NCBI GenBank assembly: GCA_004558525.1
Contig: SFCQ01000008.1
Coordinates: 57,305 to 121,304, forward strand
Source: Clostridiales bacterium
GTDB taxonomy: Bacteria; Bacillota; Clostridia; Christensenellales; CAG-138
DNA length: 64,000 bases
Reading direction: 5' to 3'
In this document: one piece after another, positions 34,562 through 43,001 of the stretch
Position numbering within the stretch: the first letter of the stretch is position 1
How the letters are laid out: each line of letters opens with the position of its first letter
Made by a program: the position numbers and the translations under genes
Notes under the pieces: model-generated
What the model was told of the DNA's origin: nothing
Seen by the model: the letters and a program-made list of their open reading frames with translations, nothing else
Database searches by the model: none

Positions 34562-35080
34562 ATGGATTTTCTTGAGCTGGCGGCAAAGCGCTATTCGGTT
34601 AGGAAGTTTACAGGCGAAAGGGTGAAGCAGGACGATATAGACAGGATACTTAAGGCCGGCTGGCTTGCGCCTACGGCATGCAACCTTCAGCCGCAGAGGA
34701 TACTGGTCATAAACAGCGACGAGGCGCTTGAAAAGCTGAGAAGGTGTACCGTGTGCCACTTTAATGCGCCCACTGCAATGCTCATATGCAGCGACAGGGA
34801 CGCCTGCTGGGTAAGGAAGTACGACCGGAAGAAGAGCTACGATATAGACGCCGCCATCGTGACGACCCACATGATGCTTGAGGCTGAAAACATAGGCGTC
34901 GGCACAACATGGGTGATGCACTTTATCCCGGAAGCCGTAAAAAAGGAGTTTGACCTGCCGGACAGCTATGAGCCCACCGCAATGCTGATGATGGGCTATC
35001 CCGCGCCTGACGCCGAGCCTTATCCGGGCCATTTTGAGTTTAAGGACGAAAAGGAGCTTGTGTTTTACAATAAATATTGA
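34562..35080 (+). CDS. Nitroreductase family flavoprotein
   Basis: A 172-residue nitroreductase-fold protein. FLELAAKRYSVRKFTGERV is the FMN-phosphate-binding start (RYSVR), followed by LAPTACNLQPQRILVI and the late AENIGVGTTWVMHF. It is a minimal version of the fold and likely an FMN-dependent NAD(P)H oxidoreductase; natural substrate unknown. It has its own ribosome site (AAGGAG) and no operon partner. Confidence 0.88.
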   Translation: MDFLELAAKRYSVRKFTGERVKQDDIDRILKAGWLAPTACNLQPQRILVINSDEALEKLRRCTVCHFNAPTAMLICSDRDACWVRKYDRKKSYDIDAAIVTTHMMLEAENIGVGTTWVMHFIPEAVKKEFDLPDSYEPTAMLMMGYPAPDAEPYPGHFEFKDEKELVFYNKY

Positions 35081-35112
35081 TAAGTATTGATGCAATAGGT
35101 TGAGCTTATAGC

Positions 35113-35138
35113 AGCGCCTACCCTGAACGGCCGGCGCT
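35113..35138 (+). terminator. Terminator hairpin after the nitroreductase
   Basis: AGCGCC/GGCGCT stem followed by TCTCTATT, between two converging genes. Confidence 0.45.
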
Positions 35139-35144
35139 TCTCTA

Positions 35145-35612
35145 TTAAGGCTTTCTTTTTCCCGCCATTATTCCATATTCGGTTGCCTGCTTTTCAGGGA
35201 AGCGCGAATAGTAGCTTATCCCCCTGGCGTTATATTCGTCACGGCGGCTATAATAGCGCATGCACCATATAAAGCTTGGCACGCCTACTATAAGCAGATA
35301 CAGCGGCCCGAATATGAGCGATTGGAAGGTATGCCCGTATTCATGCGACGCTACGCTGTCAAGCCTTGCGCGCATGGCAGCATCTTCATAGCAGCACTTT
35401 TTGACGCCTATGAATATGAACATGCCAAGCGACACACAGCCAAGGTTTTTCATAAACCCCGGCACGGTATCAACATCGTATTCGGTTAGGCAGGCGCAGC
35501 GATAAAACCTGTGCTTTTGCCTGCCGAGCAGCAGCATTACTATCAGCCCCGCAAGGCTCTGCACAAAGCCCCATGTGCATTGGATTGAGATGTACACCGC
35601 TCTTTTTAGCAT
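35145..35612 (-). CDS. Small membrane protein with an HExxH zinc-protease motif
   Basis: A 155-residue protein not assigned to a named family. Three hydrophobic segments lie near residues 8-32, 55-70 and 98-118. Between the second and third is SVASHEYGHTFQS; HEYGH fits the HExxH zinc-peptidase motif, and a later acidic pair in PEKQATEYG could hold a third ligand. A basic C-terminus ends the protein. A short membrane metalloprotease is possible, but the motif may also be structural. It is monocistronic with a good promoter. Confidence 0.6.
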   Translation of the reverse strand: MLKRAVYISIQCTWGFVQSLAGLIVMLLLGRQKHRFYRCACLTEYDVDTVPGFMKNLGCVSLGMFIFIGVKKCCYEDAAMRARLDSVASHEYGHTFQSLIFGPLYLLIVGVPSFIWCMRYYSRRDEYNARGISYYSRFPEKQATEYGIMAGKRKP

Positions 35613-35629
35613 ATCCCGCCCTCATTCTG

Positions 35630-35676
35630 TTGTATACCGCTGTACAAAGTATAGCAAAACATGCACTCCGCAGCAA
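35630..35676 (-). promoter_or_regulatory. Promoter and dyad upstream of the HEYGH protein
   Basis: On the minus strand: TTGCTG (35671-35676), 17 bp, TATACT (35648-35653) with extended TGC. A TTGTA..TACAA dyad (35630-35647) covers the start point and may be an operator. Confidence 0.55.
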
Positions 35677-35735
35677 CCCATGCCGGCGCGCATGCGCCCG
35701 CGGCGTCCATGTCAAAGCCAATATCCACAGAAATT

Positions 35736-35766
35736 ATGAGGCGGCCCGCCCGCCGGACCGCCTCAT
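35736..35766 (-). terminator. Terminator of the lysine-to-butyrate operon
   Basis: ATGAGGCGG/CCGCCTCAT 9-bp stem about 35 nt after the etfA stop codon, followed on the minus strand by AATTTCTG. Confidence 0.6.
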
Positions 35767-35801
35767 ATCTATCAATGCTGCCGGGCCAACGCAGTATATA
35801 T

Positions 35802-36908
35802 TTACTGCTTGGCAGCCTTCTGAGCCTTTATAGCCTCGGTAAGCATCGGAGTGACCTTGAACAGGTCGCCGCAGATGCCATAGTCGGCAATTTCAAATAT
35901 AGGTGCGGACTCGTTGGTGTTAACGGCGATTATGCACTCGGAATCCTGCATGCCGGCCTTATGCTGTATTGCGCCGGAGATGCCGAGGGCGATGTACACC
36001 TTGGGGTGTACGGTCTTGCCGGTCTGGCCGACCTGATGATCGGCAGAAAGCCAGCCGTTATCTATAACGGCACGGCTGCCGCCGACTACGCCGCCGAGGG
36101 CTTCGGCAAGGTCTTCTGCAAGCTTTATGCCCTGCTCAACGTTCTTGCTTATGCCGCGGCCAACGGATACTATGAAGTCCGCGCCGACAAGGTCTACTAT
36201 CTTCTTGGCAGCCTTTACGACCTCTACAACCTCGGTATGCATATCCTCGGCAGTCAGCTTGACGGTGGGACGCACTATCTCCACCGCGTCGGCCTTCTTC
36301 TGGTCGAACTCAGCCCTGCGCATAACGCCCGGGCGCACGGTCGCCATTGCGGGACGGAAGCGGGGGCATATAATGGTAGCCATAAGGTGGCCGCCGAACG
36401 CAGGACGGGTCATCTTGAGGTTACGGTCCTCCATATCGAACTTCATGTTGTCTATATCAAGCGTTGAGCTTGCGCGCAGGAAGTCAAGGTACTTGGGAAC
36501 GTCTACATCAAGGTGCGTGCAGTCCGCGCAGAGGCCGGTGTGCAGCCTTGCGGCACAGCGGGGGCCAAGGTCGCGGCCTATGTTGCTTGCGCCGATGAGG
36601 AACACCTCAGGCTTAAGCTCCTCTATAGCGTCGCAGATTACCTTGGCATACGCATCGGTAGTATAGTATTTAAGAAGCGGGGATTCGCACAGGATGATCT
36701 TATCCGCGCCATAGCCCGCAAGCTCCTTAGAAAGGCCTTCCACGTTGTCGCCAAGCAGCAGACCGCAGAGCTTAACGCCCAGCTCGTCCGCAAGCTTGCG
36801 GCCCTCTGAGATAAGCTCAAAATCGGTGGGCATCAGTTTGCCTTCGCGCTGCTCGCAAAATACCCAAACGTCTTTGAAGGCTGCTAAATCCATGCTGTTG
36901 TAAGCCAT
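35802..36908 (-). CDS. etfA: Electron transfer flavoprotein subunit alpha
   Basis: A 368-residue EtfA. The C-terminal FAD domain has ADFIVSVGRGISKN, GGVVGGSRAVIDNGWL and HPKVYIALGISGAIQHKAGM. With EtfB it forms the heterodimer that serves butyryl-CoA dehydrogenase; in Clostridia this pair usually bifurcates electrons from NADH to crotonyl-CoA and ferredoxin. It is the last gene of the operon, 19 nt after etfB. Confidence 0.95.
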   Translation of the reverse strand: MAYNSMDLAAFKDVWVFCEQREGKLMPTDFELISEGRKLADELGVKLCGLLLGDNVEGLSKELAGYGADKIILCESPLLKYYTTDAYAKVICDAIEELKPEVFLIGASNIGRDLGPRCAARLHTGLCADCTHLDVDVPKYLDFLRASSTLDIDNMKFDMEDRNLKMTRPAFGGHLMATIICPRFRPAMATVRPGVMRRAEFDQKKADAVEIVRPTVKLTAEDMHTEVVEVVKAAKKIVDLVGADFIVSVGRGISKNVEQGIKLAEDLAEALGGVVGGSRAVIDNGWLSADHQVGQTGKTVHPKVYIALGISGAIQHKAGMQDSECIIAVNTNESAPIFEIADYGICGDLFKVTPMLTEAIKAQKAAKQ

Positions 36909-36927
36909 GTTCGTTCTCCTTTCTCCC

Positions 36928-37728
36928 TTAGATTATGTGCTTGGCGGCAAGAATCTCCGCAAGCCCGTCGCAGGTAGCCTTATCGGCGCCCTCAAGCATC
37001 TGGCCTACACCCTTCGGCGGAGGAGTGAAGGACTTGAATATGTTGGTGGGCGAGCCCTTAAGGCCTATGGTGGTAAGGTCGATCAGGGGATCGTCCTTAA
37101 GGGTGTTGAAATCGAACACGGTGATGGGCTTGTTGAAGCTTTCAAACACGCCGCCCACGCTCATGTAACGGGGCTCGTTAAGCTCCTTGATGCAGGTGAT
37201 GAGGCAGGGAGTCTTGACCTTTATGGTCATATACCCATCCTCAAGCATGCGCTGTATGGTCAGCGTGTCGCCGGTCTTTTCGATCTTGGCGGCATAGGTG
37301 ACCTGCGGCAGATGCAGCTTTTCAGCTATCTGCGGGCCTACCTGCGCGGTATCGCCATCTATAGCCTGGCGGCCGCACATCACTATGTCGTCCTTTTCAA
37401 GGCCTATGTGGTTGATGCCGGCGGCGATTATCTGGCTGGTAGCGTAGGTATCGCTGCCGCCGAACTCACGTCCGCTTATAAGCACGCCCTCGTCAGCGCC
37501 CATTGCGAGCAGCTCGCGCAGCATGCCCATCGCCGGAGGAGGACCCATTGAAACGACCACTACCTTGCAGCCGGTCTCATCCTTCAGCTTGAGGGCGGCC
37601 TCAACCGCGTTCATATCGTCCGGATTGGTTATGGTCTGCATGGAGGCACGGTTAAGCGTACCGTCCGGATTTACAGCCACCTTGCCGGAGGTATCAGGAA
37701 CCTGTTTTACACAAACTATGATCTTCAT
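36928..37728 (-). CDS. etfB: Electron transfer flavoprotein subunit beta
   Basis: A 266-residue EtfB. KIIVCVKQVPDTS at the start, VEAALKLKDETGCKVVVVSMGP, and the DGDTAQVGPQIAE nucleotide-binding loop near residue 125 are characteristic. It partners EtfA and, through Bcd, links NADH oxidation to crotonyl-CoA reduction. It lies 10 nt after the dehydrogenase gene. Confidence 0.95.
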   Translation of the reverse strand: MKIIVCVKQVPDTSGKVAVNPDGTLNRASMQTITNPDDMNAVEAALKLKDETGCKVVVVSMGPPPAMGMLRELLAMGADEGVLISGREFGGSDTYATSQIIAAGINHIGLEKDDIVMCGRQAIDGDTAQVGPQIAEKLHLPQVTYAAKIEKTGDTLTIQRMLEDGYMTIKVKTPCLITCIKELNEPRYMSVGGVFESFNKPITVFDFNTLKDDPLIDLTTIGLKGSPTNIFKSFTPPPKGVGQMLEGADKATCDGLAEILAAKHII

Positions 37729-37738
37729 GCTTGCCTCC

Positions 37739-38911
37739 TTACTTTACGCCTAAGTTGGCCGCGATGACCATGCGCTGGACTTCGCTGGTGCCTTCATAGA
37801 TCTCGGTTATCTTAGCGTCGCGCATCATGCGCTCCACGGGATACTCACGGGTGTAGCCATAGCCGCCGTAGAGCTGAACGGCCCTGCGGGTAACATCGCT
37901 GGCAGCTTCCGCGGCGAACAGCTTGGCCATAGCGGCGTCCGCAGAGTAGCTTTCGCCCTTCTTGCCTGCAAGCTCAGCCTCAACATATGCCTGCTTCTTT
38001 ACGGCCGCGGCGTACACAAGGTACTGCGCAGCCTTCATGCGGGTATGCATATCTGCAAGCTGGAACTGGGTGTTCTGCATCTGAGAAAGCCTCTTGCCGA
38101 ACTGCTTACGTTCCTGGACATACTTGATGGTCTCCTCTACTGCGCCTTCGCCAATGCCCAGAGCCTGGCTTGCAATGCCGATACGGCCGCCGTCAAGCGT
38201 CTTCATGGCGATGGCAAAGCCCTTGCCCTCTTTGCCGAGCAGGTTTTCCTTAGGCACTATGCAGTTTTCCATTATAAGCTCGCAGGTGGCGCTGCCGCGG
38301 ATACCCATCTTCTTCTCCTTTTTGCCTACTGAGAAGCCCGGGAAGTCCTTTTCCACTATAAAAGCGGAAATGCCCTTTGTTCCGGCGCTCTTATCGGTCA
38401 TGGCGAATATGATGTATACGCTTGCATAGCCGGCGTTGGTTATGAATATCTTGGTGCCGTTGAGCACATAATGATCGCCCTCAAGCACGGCTGTGGTCTG
38501 CTGGCCTGCGGCATCCGTGCCGGCGCCCGGCTCGGTAAGGCCGAACGCGCCTATCTTCTCGCCGCTCAAAAGCGCGGGCAGGTACTTCATCTTCTGCTCC
38601 TCGGTACCGTTTTCATAGATAGGGGCGCAGCACAGCGAAGTATGCGCAGACACTATAACGCCGGTCGTACCGCAGCACTTGCTAAGCTCTTCCACCGCCA
38701 TAACGTAAGCCAAAACGTCTCCGCCGGCTCCGCCGTACTTGGTGGGGAAGGGTATTCCCATAAAACCGTAGCGTGCAAGCTTTTTAACGGTTTCCATAGG
38801 GAAGCGTTCTTCCTCGTCTACCTCTTCCGCAAGGGGCTTAACTTCGTTTTCAGCGAACTTGCGGTACAAATCGCGAAGCATCAGATGCTCCTGTGACAGG
38901 TTGAAATCCAT
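37739..38911 (-). CDS. bcd: Butyryl-CoA dehydrogenase (short-chain acyl-CoA dehydrogenase)
   Basis: A 390-residue acyl-CoA dehydrogenase. FGLTEPGAGTDA (flavin and substrate contacts) near residue 130, YGGYGYTREYPVERMMRDAKI and the catalytic Glu in YEGTSEVQR near residue 375 are clear. Being between hbd/crt and etfBA, it should reduce crotonyl-CoA to butyryl-CoA. Exact chain length is inferred from context. Confidence 0.93.
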   Translation of the reverse strand: MDFNLSQEHLMLRDLYRKFAENEVKPLAEEVDEEERFPMETVKKLARYGFMGIPFPTKYGGAGGDVLAYVMAVEELSKCCGTTGVIVSAHTSLCCAPIYENGTEEQKMKYLPALLSGEKIGAFGLTEPGAGTDAAGQQTTAVLEGDHYVLNGTKIFITNAGYASVYIIFAMTDKSAGTKGISAFIVEKDFPGFSVGKKEKKMGIRGSATCELIMENCIVPKENLLGKEGKGFAIAMKTLDGGRIGIASQALGIGEGAVEETIKYVQERKQFGKRLSQMQNTQFQLADMHTRMKAAQYLVYAAAVKKQAYVEAELAGKKGESYSADAAMAKLFAAEAASDVTRRAVQLYGGYGYTREYPVERMMRDAKITEIYEGTSEVQRMVIAANLGVK

Positions 38912-38950
38912 CTTTCCTCTCCTTCTTTTCAGTTTAAGTTTAATAGAAAG

Positions 38951-39808
38951 CTATTTTGTATAATCGTATATTCCGCGGCCGGTCTTGCGGCCCATGAGCC
39001 CTGCCCTTACAAGCTGCCTAAGCTTTGTATGCGCGCGGTACTTGCTGTCGCAGGTCTCGGTATAAAGCGTATCCATTATAAACAGGCAAACGTCCAGCCC
39101 TATCATATCCGCAAGCGCAAGCGGGCCCATAGGGTGGTTGCAGCCAAGCTTCATGGCGGTATCTATATCCTCCTTCGAGGCTATACCCTCCGCCCAAAGG
39201 CCAACGGCCTCGTTTATCATGGGTATAAGCAGCCTGTTTACAACAAAGCCGGGACACTCGTTCACCTCTACCGGCGTTTTGCCTGCGGCTTCGGCAAAAG
39301 CCCTCGCCTTGGCGTACACCTCGTCGCTGGTAAACACGCCCCTTATAAGCTCCGTAAGCTTCATAACGGTTGCAGGGTTAAAGAAATGCATGCCCACCAC
39401 CCTTTCAGGGTGTTTGGTGACGGAAGCGATATCGGTTATGGATATGGAGCTTGTATTGCTTGCAAGTATAGCGTCCTCGCGGCAAACGGAATCAAGCTGA
39501 AGGAAGATATGCTTCTTTATATCCGCCCTTTCAACGGCCGCCTCTATGACAAGATCGGCGTCCTTACAGTCGCCAAGCTCCGTTGTGAAGCTCATATTCG
39601 AAAGAATGGCATTTCTTTCCTCGCCGCTCAGCTTGCCCTTGGCCACGCGCCTGTCAAGGCCTGCTTCAAGCCTTACCCTGGCCTTTGATATTATCTCCTC
39701 GCTTATATCGCGCACAATAACGCTTGCGCCTACGCCCGCAAAAGCCGTAGCTATATCAAGGCCCATAGTTCCTGCGCCTATTACGGCAATACGTTCGTTC
39801 ATTATCAT
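38951..39808 (-). CDS. hbd: 3-hydroxybutyryl-CoA dehydrogenase
   Basis: A 285-residue NAD(P)-dependent dehydrogenase. The dinucleotide fold GAGTMGLDIA at the start, catalytic His in VGMHFFNPATVMKL near residue 142, and NECPGFVVNRLL near residue 185 are diagnostic. It reduces acetoacetyl-CoA to 3-hydroxybutyryl-CoA. The ATG at 39808 overlaps the crotonase stop (TAATG); an ATG two codons later (39802) has better spacing from AAAGGAG, so the start is uncertain by two residues. Confidence 0.95.
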   Translation of the reverse strand: MIMNERIAVIGAGTMGLDIATAFAGVGASVIVRDISEEIISKARVRLEAGLDRRVAKGKLSGEERNAILSNMSFTTELGDCKDADLVIEAAVERADIKKHIFLQLDSVCREDAILASNTSSISITDIASVTKHPERVVGMHFFNPATVMKLTELIRGVFTSDEVYAKARAFAEAAGKTPVEVNECPGFVVNRLLIPMINEAVGLWAEGIASKEDIDTAMKLGCNHPMGPLALADMIGLDVCLFIMDTLYTETCDSKYRAHTKLRQLVRAGLMGRKTGRGIYDYTK

Positions 39809-40584
39809 TACTCTCCTTTGAATTCCGCCTTTGGCCGCTTTTCAAGGAACGCGGTCATGGCATTTCTCTGATCCTCTGTCTCAAAGCACTCGGCAAACAC
39901 CTGCGCCTCATAGTCGAGGTCGTTTTCCAAAAAGCGGTCTACCCTGCGGCTCATGGCCACCTTGCAGTAATGCACCGCAAGGGGCGCGTTGCTCGCTATG
40001 GTCTGCGCCATTTCCATAGCGCCGTCCATCAATTCATCGTCCGGATATACCCTGTTTACAAGCCTCATTCTAAGCGCATCCTCTGCGCCGACAGGCTTGC
40101 CCGTAAGCGTCAAGGTCATGGCGTTTGATGTGCCTACTACCCTTGGCAGGCGCTGAGTGCCGCCGAAGCCCGGGGTTATGCCTATGCCGACCTCCGGCTG
40201 GCCAAACTTGGCCGAGCTTGAGCAAAGCCTTATATCGCAGCACAGCGCAAGCTCGAGCCCGCCGCCCAAAGCATAACCATGAACGGCGGCTATAACGGGT
40301 ATATACAGATCGTCAATACGCTTGAAAGCGCGATGCCCCGCGTCCGCAAATGCCTTCGCCTCCTGACGGGTAAGGTTGACCATCTCCCCAATGTCCGCGC
40401 CCGCGCCAAAGGCCTTGCCCTCGCCGCTGACTATAAGCACCCTTATTTCCGGATCGCGCTCCACCTTTTCGGCCGCCATGTCTATCTCATTGAGCATGGC
40501 TGTGTTAAGTGCGTTCAGCGCCTTGGGTCGGTTCAGTTTAAGCAGCGCGATATGGCCGCGCTTTTCAAGCTTAACAAATTCCAT
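39808..40584 (-). CDS. crt: Crotonase (3-hydroxybutyryl-CoA dehydratase)
   Basis: A 258-residue enoyl-CoA hydratase family protein. GEGKAFGAGADIGEM forms the first oxyanion-hole segment, HGYALGGGLELALCCD the second, and Glu in PEVGIGITPGFGGTQRL is the catalytic region. It dehydrates 3-hydroxybutyryl-CoA to crotonyl-CoA. It lies 2 nt after kamE, tying butyrate formation directly to lysine breakdown. Confidence 0.94.
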   Translation of the reverse strand: MEFVKLEKRGHIALLKLNRPKALNALNTAMLNEIDMAAEKVERDPEIRVLIVSGEGKAFGAGADIGEMVNLTRQEAKAFADAGHRAFKRIDDLYIPVIAAVHGYALGGGLELALCCDIRLCSSSAKFGQPEVGIGITPGFGGTQRLPRVVGTSNAMTLTLTGKPVGAEDALRMRLVNRVYPDDELMDGAMEMAQTIASNAPLAVHYCKVAMSRRVDRFLENDLDYEAQVFAECFETEDQRNAMTAFLEKRPKAEFKGE

Positions 40585-40586
40585 GC

Positions 40587-41378
40587 TTATTTGCCCATTC
40601 CGCGCTTGACCATTTCGGTCACGGCAAAGCTCGCAACGTCATCGGCATACTTGCCCGCGCCAAAGCCCGCGTCGTAACCAAGCTCCTTGGCAAGCTCGTG
40701 GGTTATGCGGGGGCCGCCGCAGCAGACTACGAACCTGTCGCGCAGGCCTTCAGCCTCAAGCAGCTCTATAAGGTTCGTAAGGTTCTGGATATGCACGTCC
40801 TTCTGTGTAACGGTCTGCGATACCAGCAGCACATCCGCCTTCAGCTCAAGCGCCTTCTTGATGAAGTCCTCGTTAGGCACCTGGGAGCCGAGGTTATATG
40901 CCTCTATCATATCATAGCGCTCAAGCCCGTAATGGCCGGCGAAGCCCTTACGGTTCATTATAGCGTCTATGCCAACGGTATGCGCATCGGTGCCGGTGGA
41001 GGCGCCGACCATGACCACCTTGCGGCCTATATGCTCGCGAATATACTCGTTGGTCTCCTCCATGCCCATAGTATCGGATTCCACGGTTATAACGTGTATA
41101 TCCTCATAGTTTACGGTGTGCACGCAGCTGCCGTAAACAACATAGAAGGTGAACTCCTTATCAAGCGGCATATGCCAGGCAACATTGGGCTCTTCAAGGC
41201 CCATCTTTTTGGCTATCTGCCTTGCGGCTTCTTCGCCGCGCTCGTCATCCTTTACGGGAAGGGTGAAGCTCGTCTGCACCTTTCCATCGTTCATCGTGTC
41301 GCCATACGGCTTAAGACGGGTAAGGTCAAGCGTGGTATCGAAGTCTATTTTATGGGTGTTATACAGTCCGGAACTCAT
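40587..41378 (-). CDS. kamE: Lysine 5,6-aminomutase beta subunit
   Basis: A 263-residue KamE. The cobalamin-binding DxHxxG motif is Asp131-Ala-His133 to Gly136, and Lys144 in NRKGFAGHYG stands where the pyridoxal-phosphate lysine of the Clostridium sticklandii enzyme is (K144). The numbering matches exactly. With KamD it moves the terminal amino group of beta-lysine from C6 to C5, making 3,5-diaminohexanoate. It overlaps kamD by 4 nt. Confidence 0.96.
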   Translation of the reverse strand: MSSGLYNTHKIDFDTTLDLTRLKPYGDTMNDGKVQTSFTLPVKDDERGEEAARQIAKKMGLEEPNVAWHMPLDKEFTFYVVYGSCVHTVNYEDIHVITVESDTMGMEETNEYIREHIGRKVVMVGASTGTDAHTVGIDAIMNRKGFAGHYGLERYDMIEAYNLGSQVPNEDFIKKALELKADVLLVSQTVTQKDVHIQNLTNLIELLEAEGLRDRFVVCCGGPRITHELAKELGYDAGFGAGKYADDVASFAVTEMVKRGMGK

Positions 41379-42934
41379 TCTGCTACCCTCCCTTTCATGA
41401 CCTCAATAAAGGGATTGAAGTACTTATCATCCTTCACAACAACGCCTGCAAGGCCCTTGCCGCCGTCCTTGGGTCGTTTGACGTCGGCAAATATGCCCTT
41501 CTCTATCGTCGTGAACAGGCCAAGCTTTTCTATTTCAACAAGCAGGTCCGCCGCCTTTGTAAGCACCTCGTTTGCGCGGGTCTGTATTATGCCGCCCTCT
41601 TTATAGGTCAGCTCATCGCCAAGATCCTTCATGGTGCGGAATATGTACTGCGCATTCTCTATTGAAAGCGCGCGGTCGCTCATGAAGGGCGTATGTATAG
41701 CCTCGGTAAGCATGCCGAGAAGATGCAGCTTCTGGCCGGTGAGTATGGTCACCATGTTGAAAAGCGCATCCTGTATATGGCCGCGGAAAATGTTGCCGGT
41801 CATAAACTTGGTAGGCGGCATGTACTTCAAGGGCGCCTTGGGGAATATCTCGCGCGCCATCTGCGCCTGGGCCAGCTCGTAGAGGAAGGTATCCTCAACC
41901 GAAGGATCCATTTCAAACGCATGTCCAAGACCCATCTGCTCCTCCCTCATGCCTGCTTCCTTAGCAAAAGCTTCATTTATGAACTGGGAAGCAAGCACGG
42001 TATGCGCGGCGGCTATAGCATCGTCAGTGGTGAGATAGTTGTCCTCACCGGTGTTTATGATAACGCCGGCATAGCCGTTTATAACGCGGCTGAAGTACTG
42101 GTCAACTATTGTGCGCTGCATGTTGATATCGCGGAACAGTATGCCGTAAAGCGCGTCGTTAAGCATAACGTCAAGCCTTTCAAGCGCGCCCATTGCGGCT
42201 ATTTCAGGCATGCACAAGCCTGAGCAGTAGTTGCACAGGCGGATATAACGGTGCTGTTCCTCGCCAACCTCGTCCAAAGCGGCGCGCATGAGGCGGAAGT
42301 TTTCCTGCGTGGCGTAGGTGCCGCCGAAGCCTTCGGTGGTGGCGCCATACGGGACGTAGTCCAACAGGCTTTGTCCGGTGGTACGGATAACGGCTATTAT
42401 GTCCGCGCCCTGCTTGGCGGCGGCCTTAGCCTGAGTTATATCCTCATATATGTTGCCGGTAGCGACGATTATGTAAAGATATGGGCCCTCCTTGTCGCCA
42501 AAGCTGTTAAGGTAGGCATTGCGGTTTCTAACATTGGAATTTATGCGCGCTATGGTCTTTTCCACAACGGGCATTATGACGGCGCGTATCTCGGCATCGC
42601 TGTGCGCAGGCAGCTTGCTCATGTCAAGCTCGCCCTTGTCTATAGCCTCGGCTATAGCCTGCGGCTCCATACCGGTCTCCACCATCGCGTTGCCTATATA
42701 CCATGCCGCGCCAACGGGCAGTATGGAGTTTGCCATAAGGTGATCTACGACCACGTTGGGCATAGGCACCTCCATCTCGTTAACGCCATCTATGCCCAGC
42801 AGGCGGCACACTGCGCGCTCTACGGTTACCGTGGTATGCTGATCGATAAAGCTCTGCGTATCCTTGGCTATCTTAGCTGCGGACTGGCGCGCCCTATCCA
42901 CCAACTCACGGTTAAGATTGAGTTTGCTCTGCAT
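41375..42934 (-). CDS. kamD: Lysine 5,6-aminomutase alpha subunit
   Basis: A 519-residue KamD, full length for the family. It contributes the barrel that binds pyridoxal phosphate and adenosylcobalamin; recognisable stretches are VPMPNVVVDHLM, YGATTEGFGGTYATQENFR and RYIRLCNYCSGLCMPE. It works with KamE as a B12-dependent radical mutase. A strong hairpin lies between it and kamA. The reactivation genes that often accompany it in other species are not in this operon. Confidence 0.96.
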   Translation of the reverse strand: MQSKLNLNRELVDRARQSAAKIAKDTQSFIDQHTTVTVERAVCRLLGIDGVNEMEVPMPNVVVDHLMANSILPVGAAWYIGNAMVETGMEPQAIAEAIDKGELDMSKLPAHSDAEIRAVIMPVVEKTIARINSNVRNRNAYLNSFGDKEGPYLYIIVATGNIYEDITQAKAAAKQGADIIAVIRTTGQSLLDYVPYGATTEGFGGTYATQENFRLMRAALDEVGEEQHRYIRLCNYCSGLCMPEIAAMGALERLDVMLNDALYGILFRDINMQRTIVDQYFSRVINGYAGVIINTGEDNYLTTDDAIAAAHTVLASQFINEAFAKEAGMREEQMGLGHAFEMDPSVEDTFLYELAQAQMAREIFPKAPLKYMPPTKFMTGNIFRGHIQDALFNMVTILTGQKLHLLGMLTEAIHTPFMSDRALSIENAQYIFRTMKDLGDELTYKEGGIIQTRANEVLTKAADLLVEIEKLGLFTTIEKGIFADVKRPKDGGKGLAGVVVKDDKYFNPFIEVMKGRVAE

Positions 42935-42956
42935 TAGTTACCTCCCGATAAGTCAC

Positions 42957-42991
42957 GCTTTGCGGAAGGGAGCGTCTCCCTCCCGCAAAGC
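42957..42991 (-). other. Intercistronic hairpin between kamA and kamD
   Basis: A 16-bp stem with one mismatch and a 3-nt loop: GCTTTGCGG.AGGGAG / CTCCCT.CCGCAAAGC. No T-tract follows on the coding strand, so it looks like an mRNA processing or stability element rather than a terminator. Confidence 0.7.
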
Positions 42992-43001
42992 AAAGGGTCA
43001 A

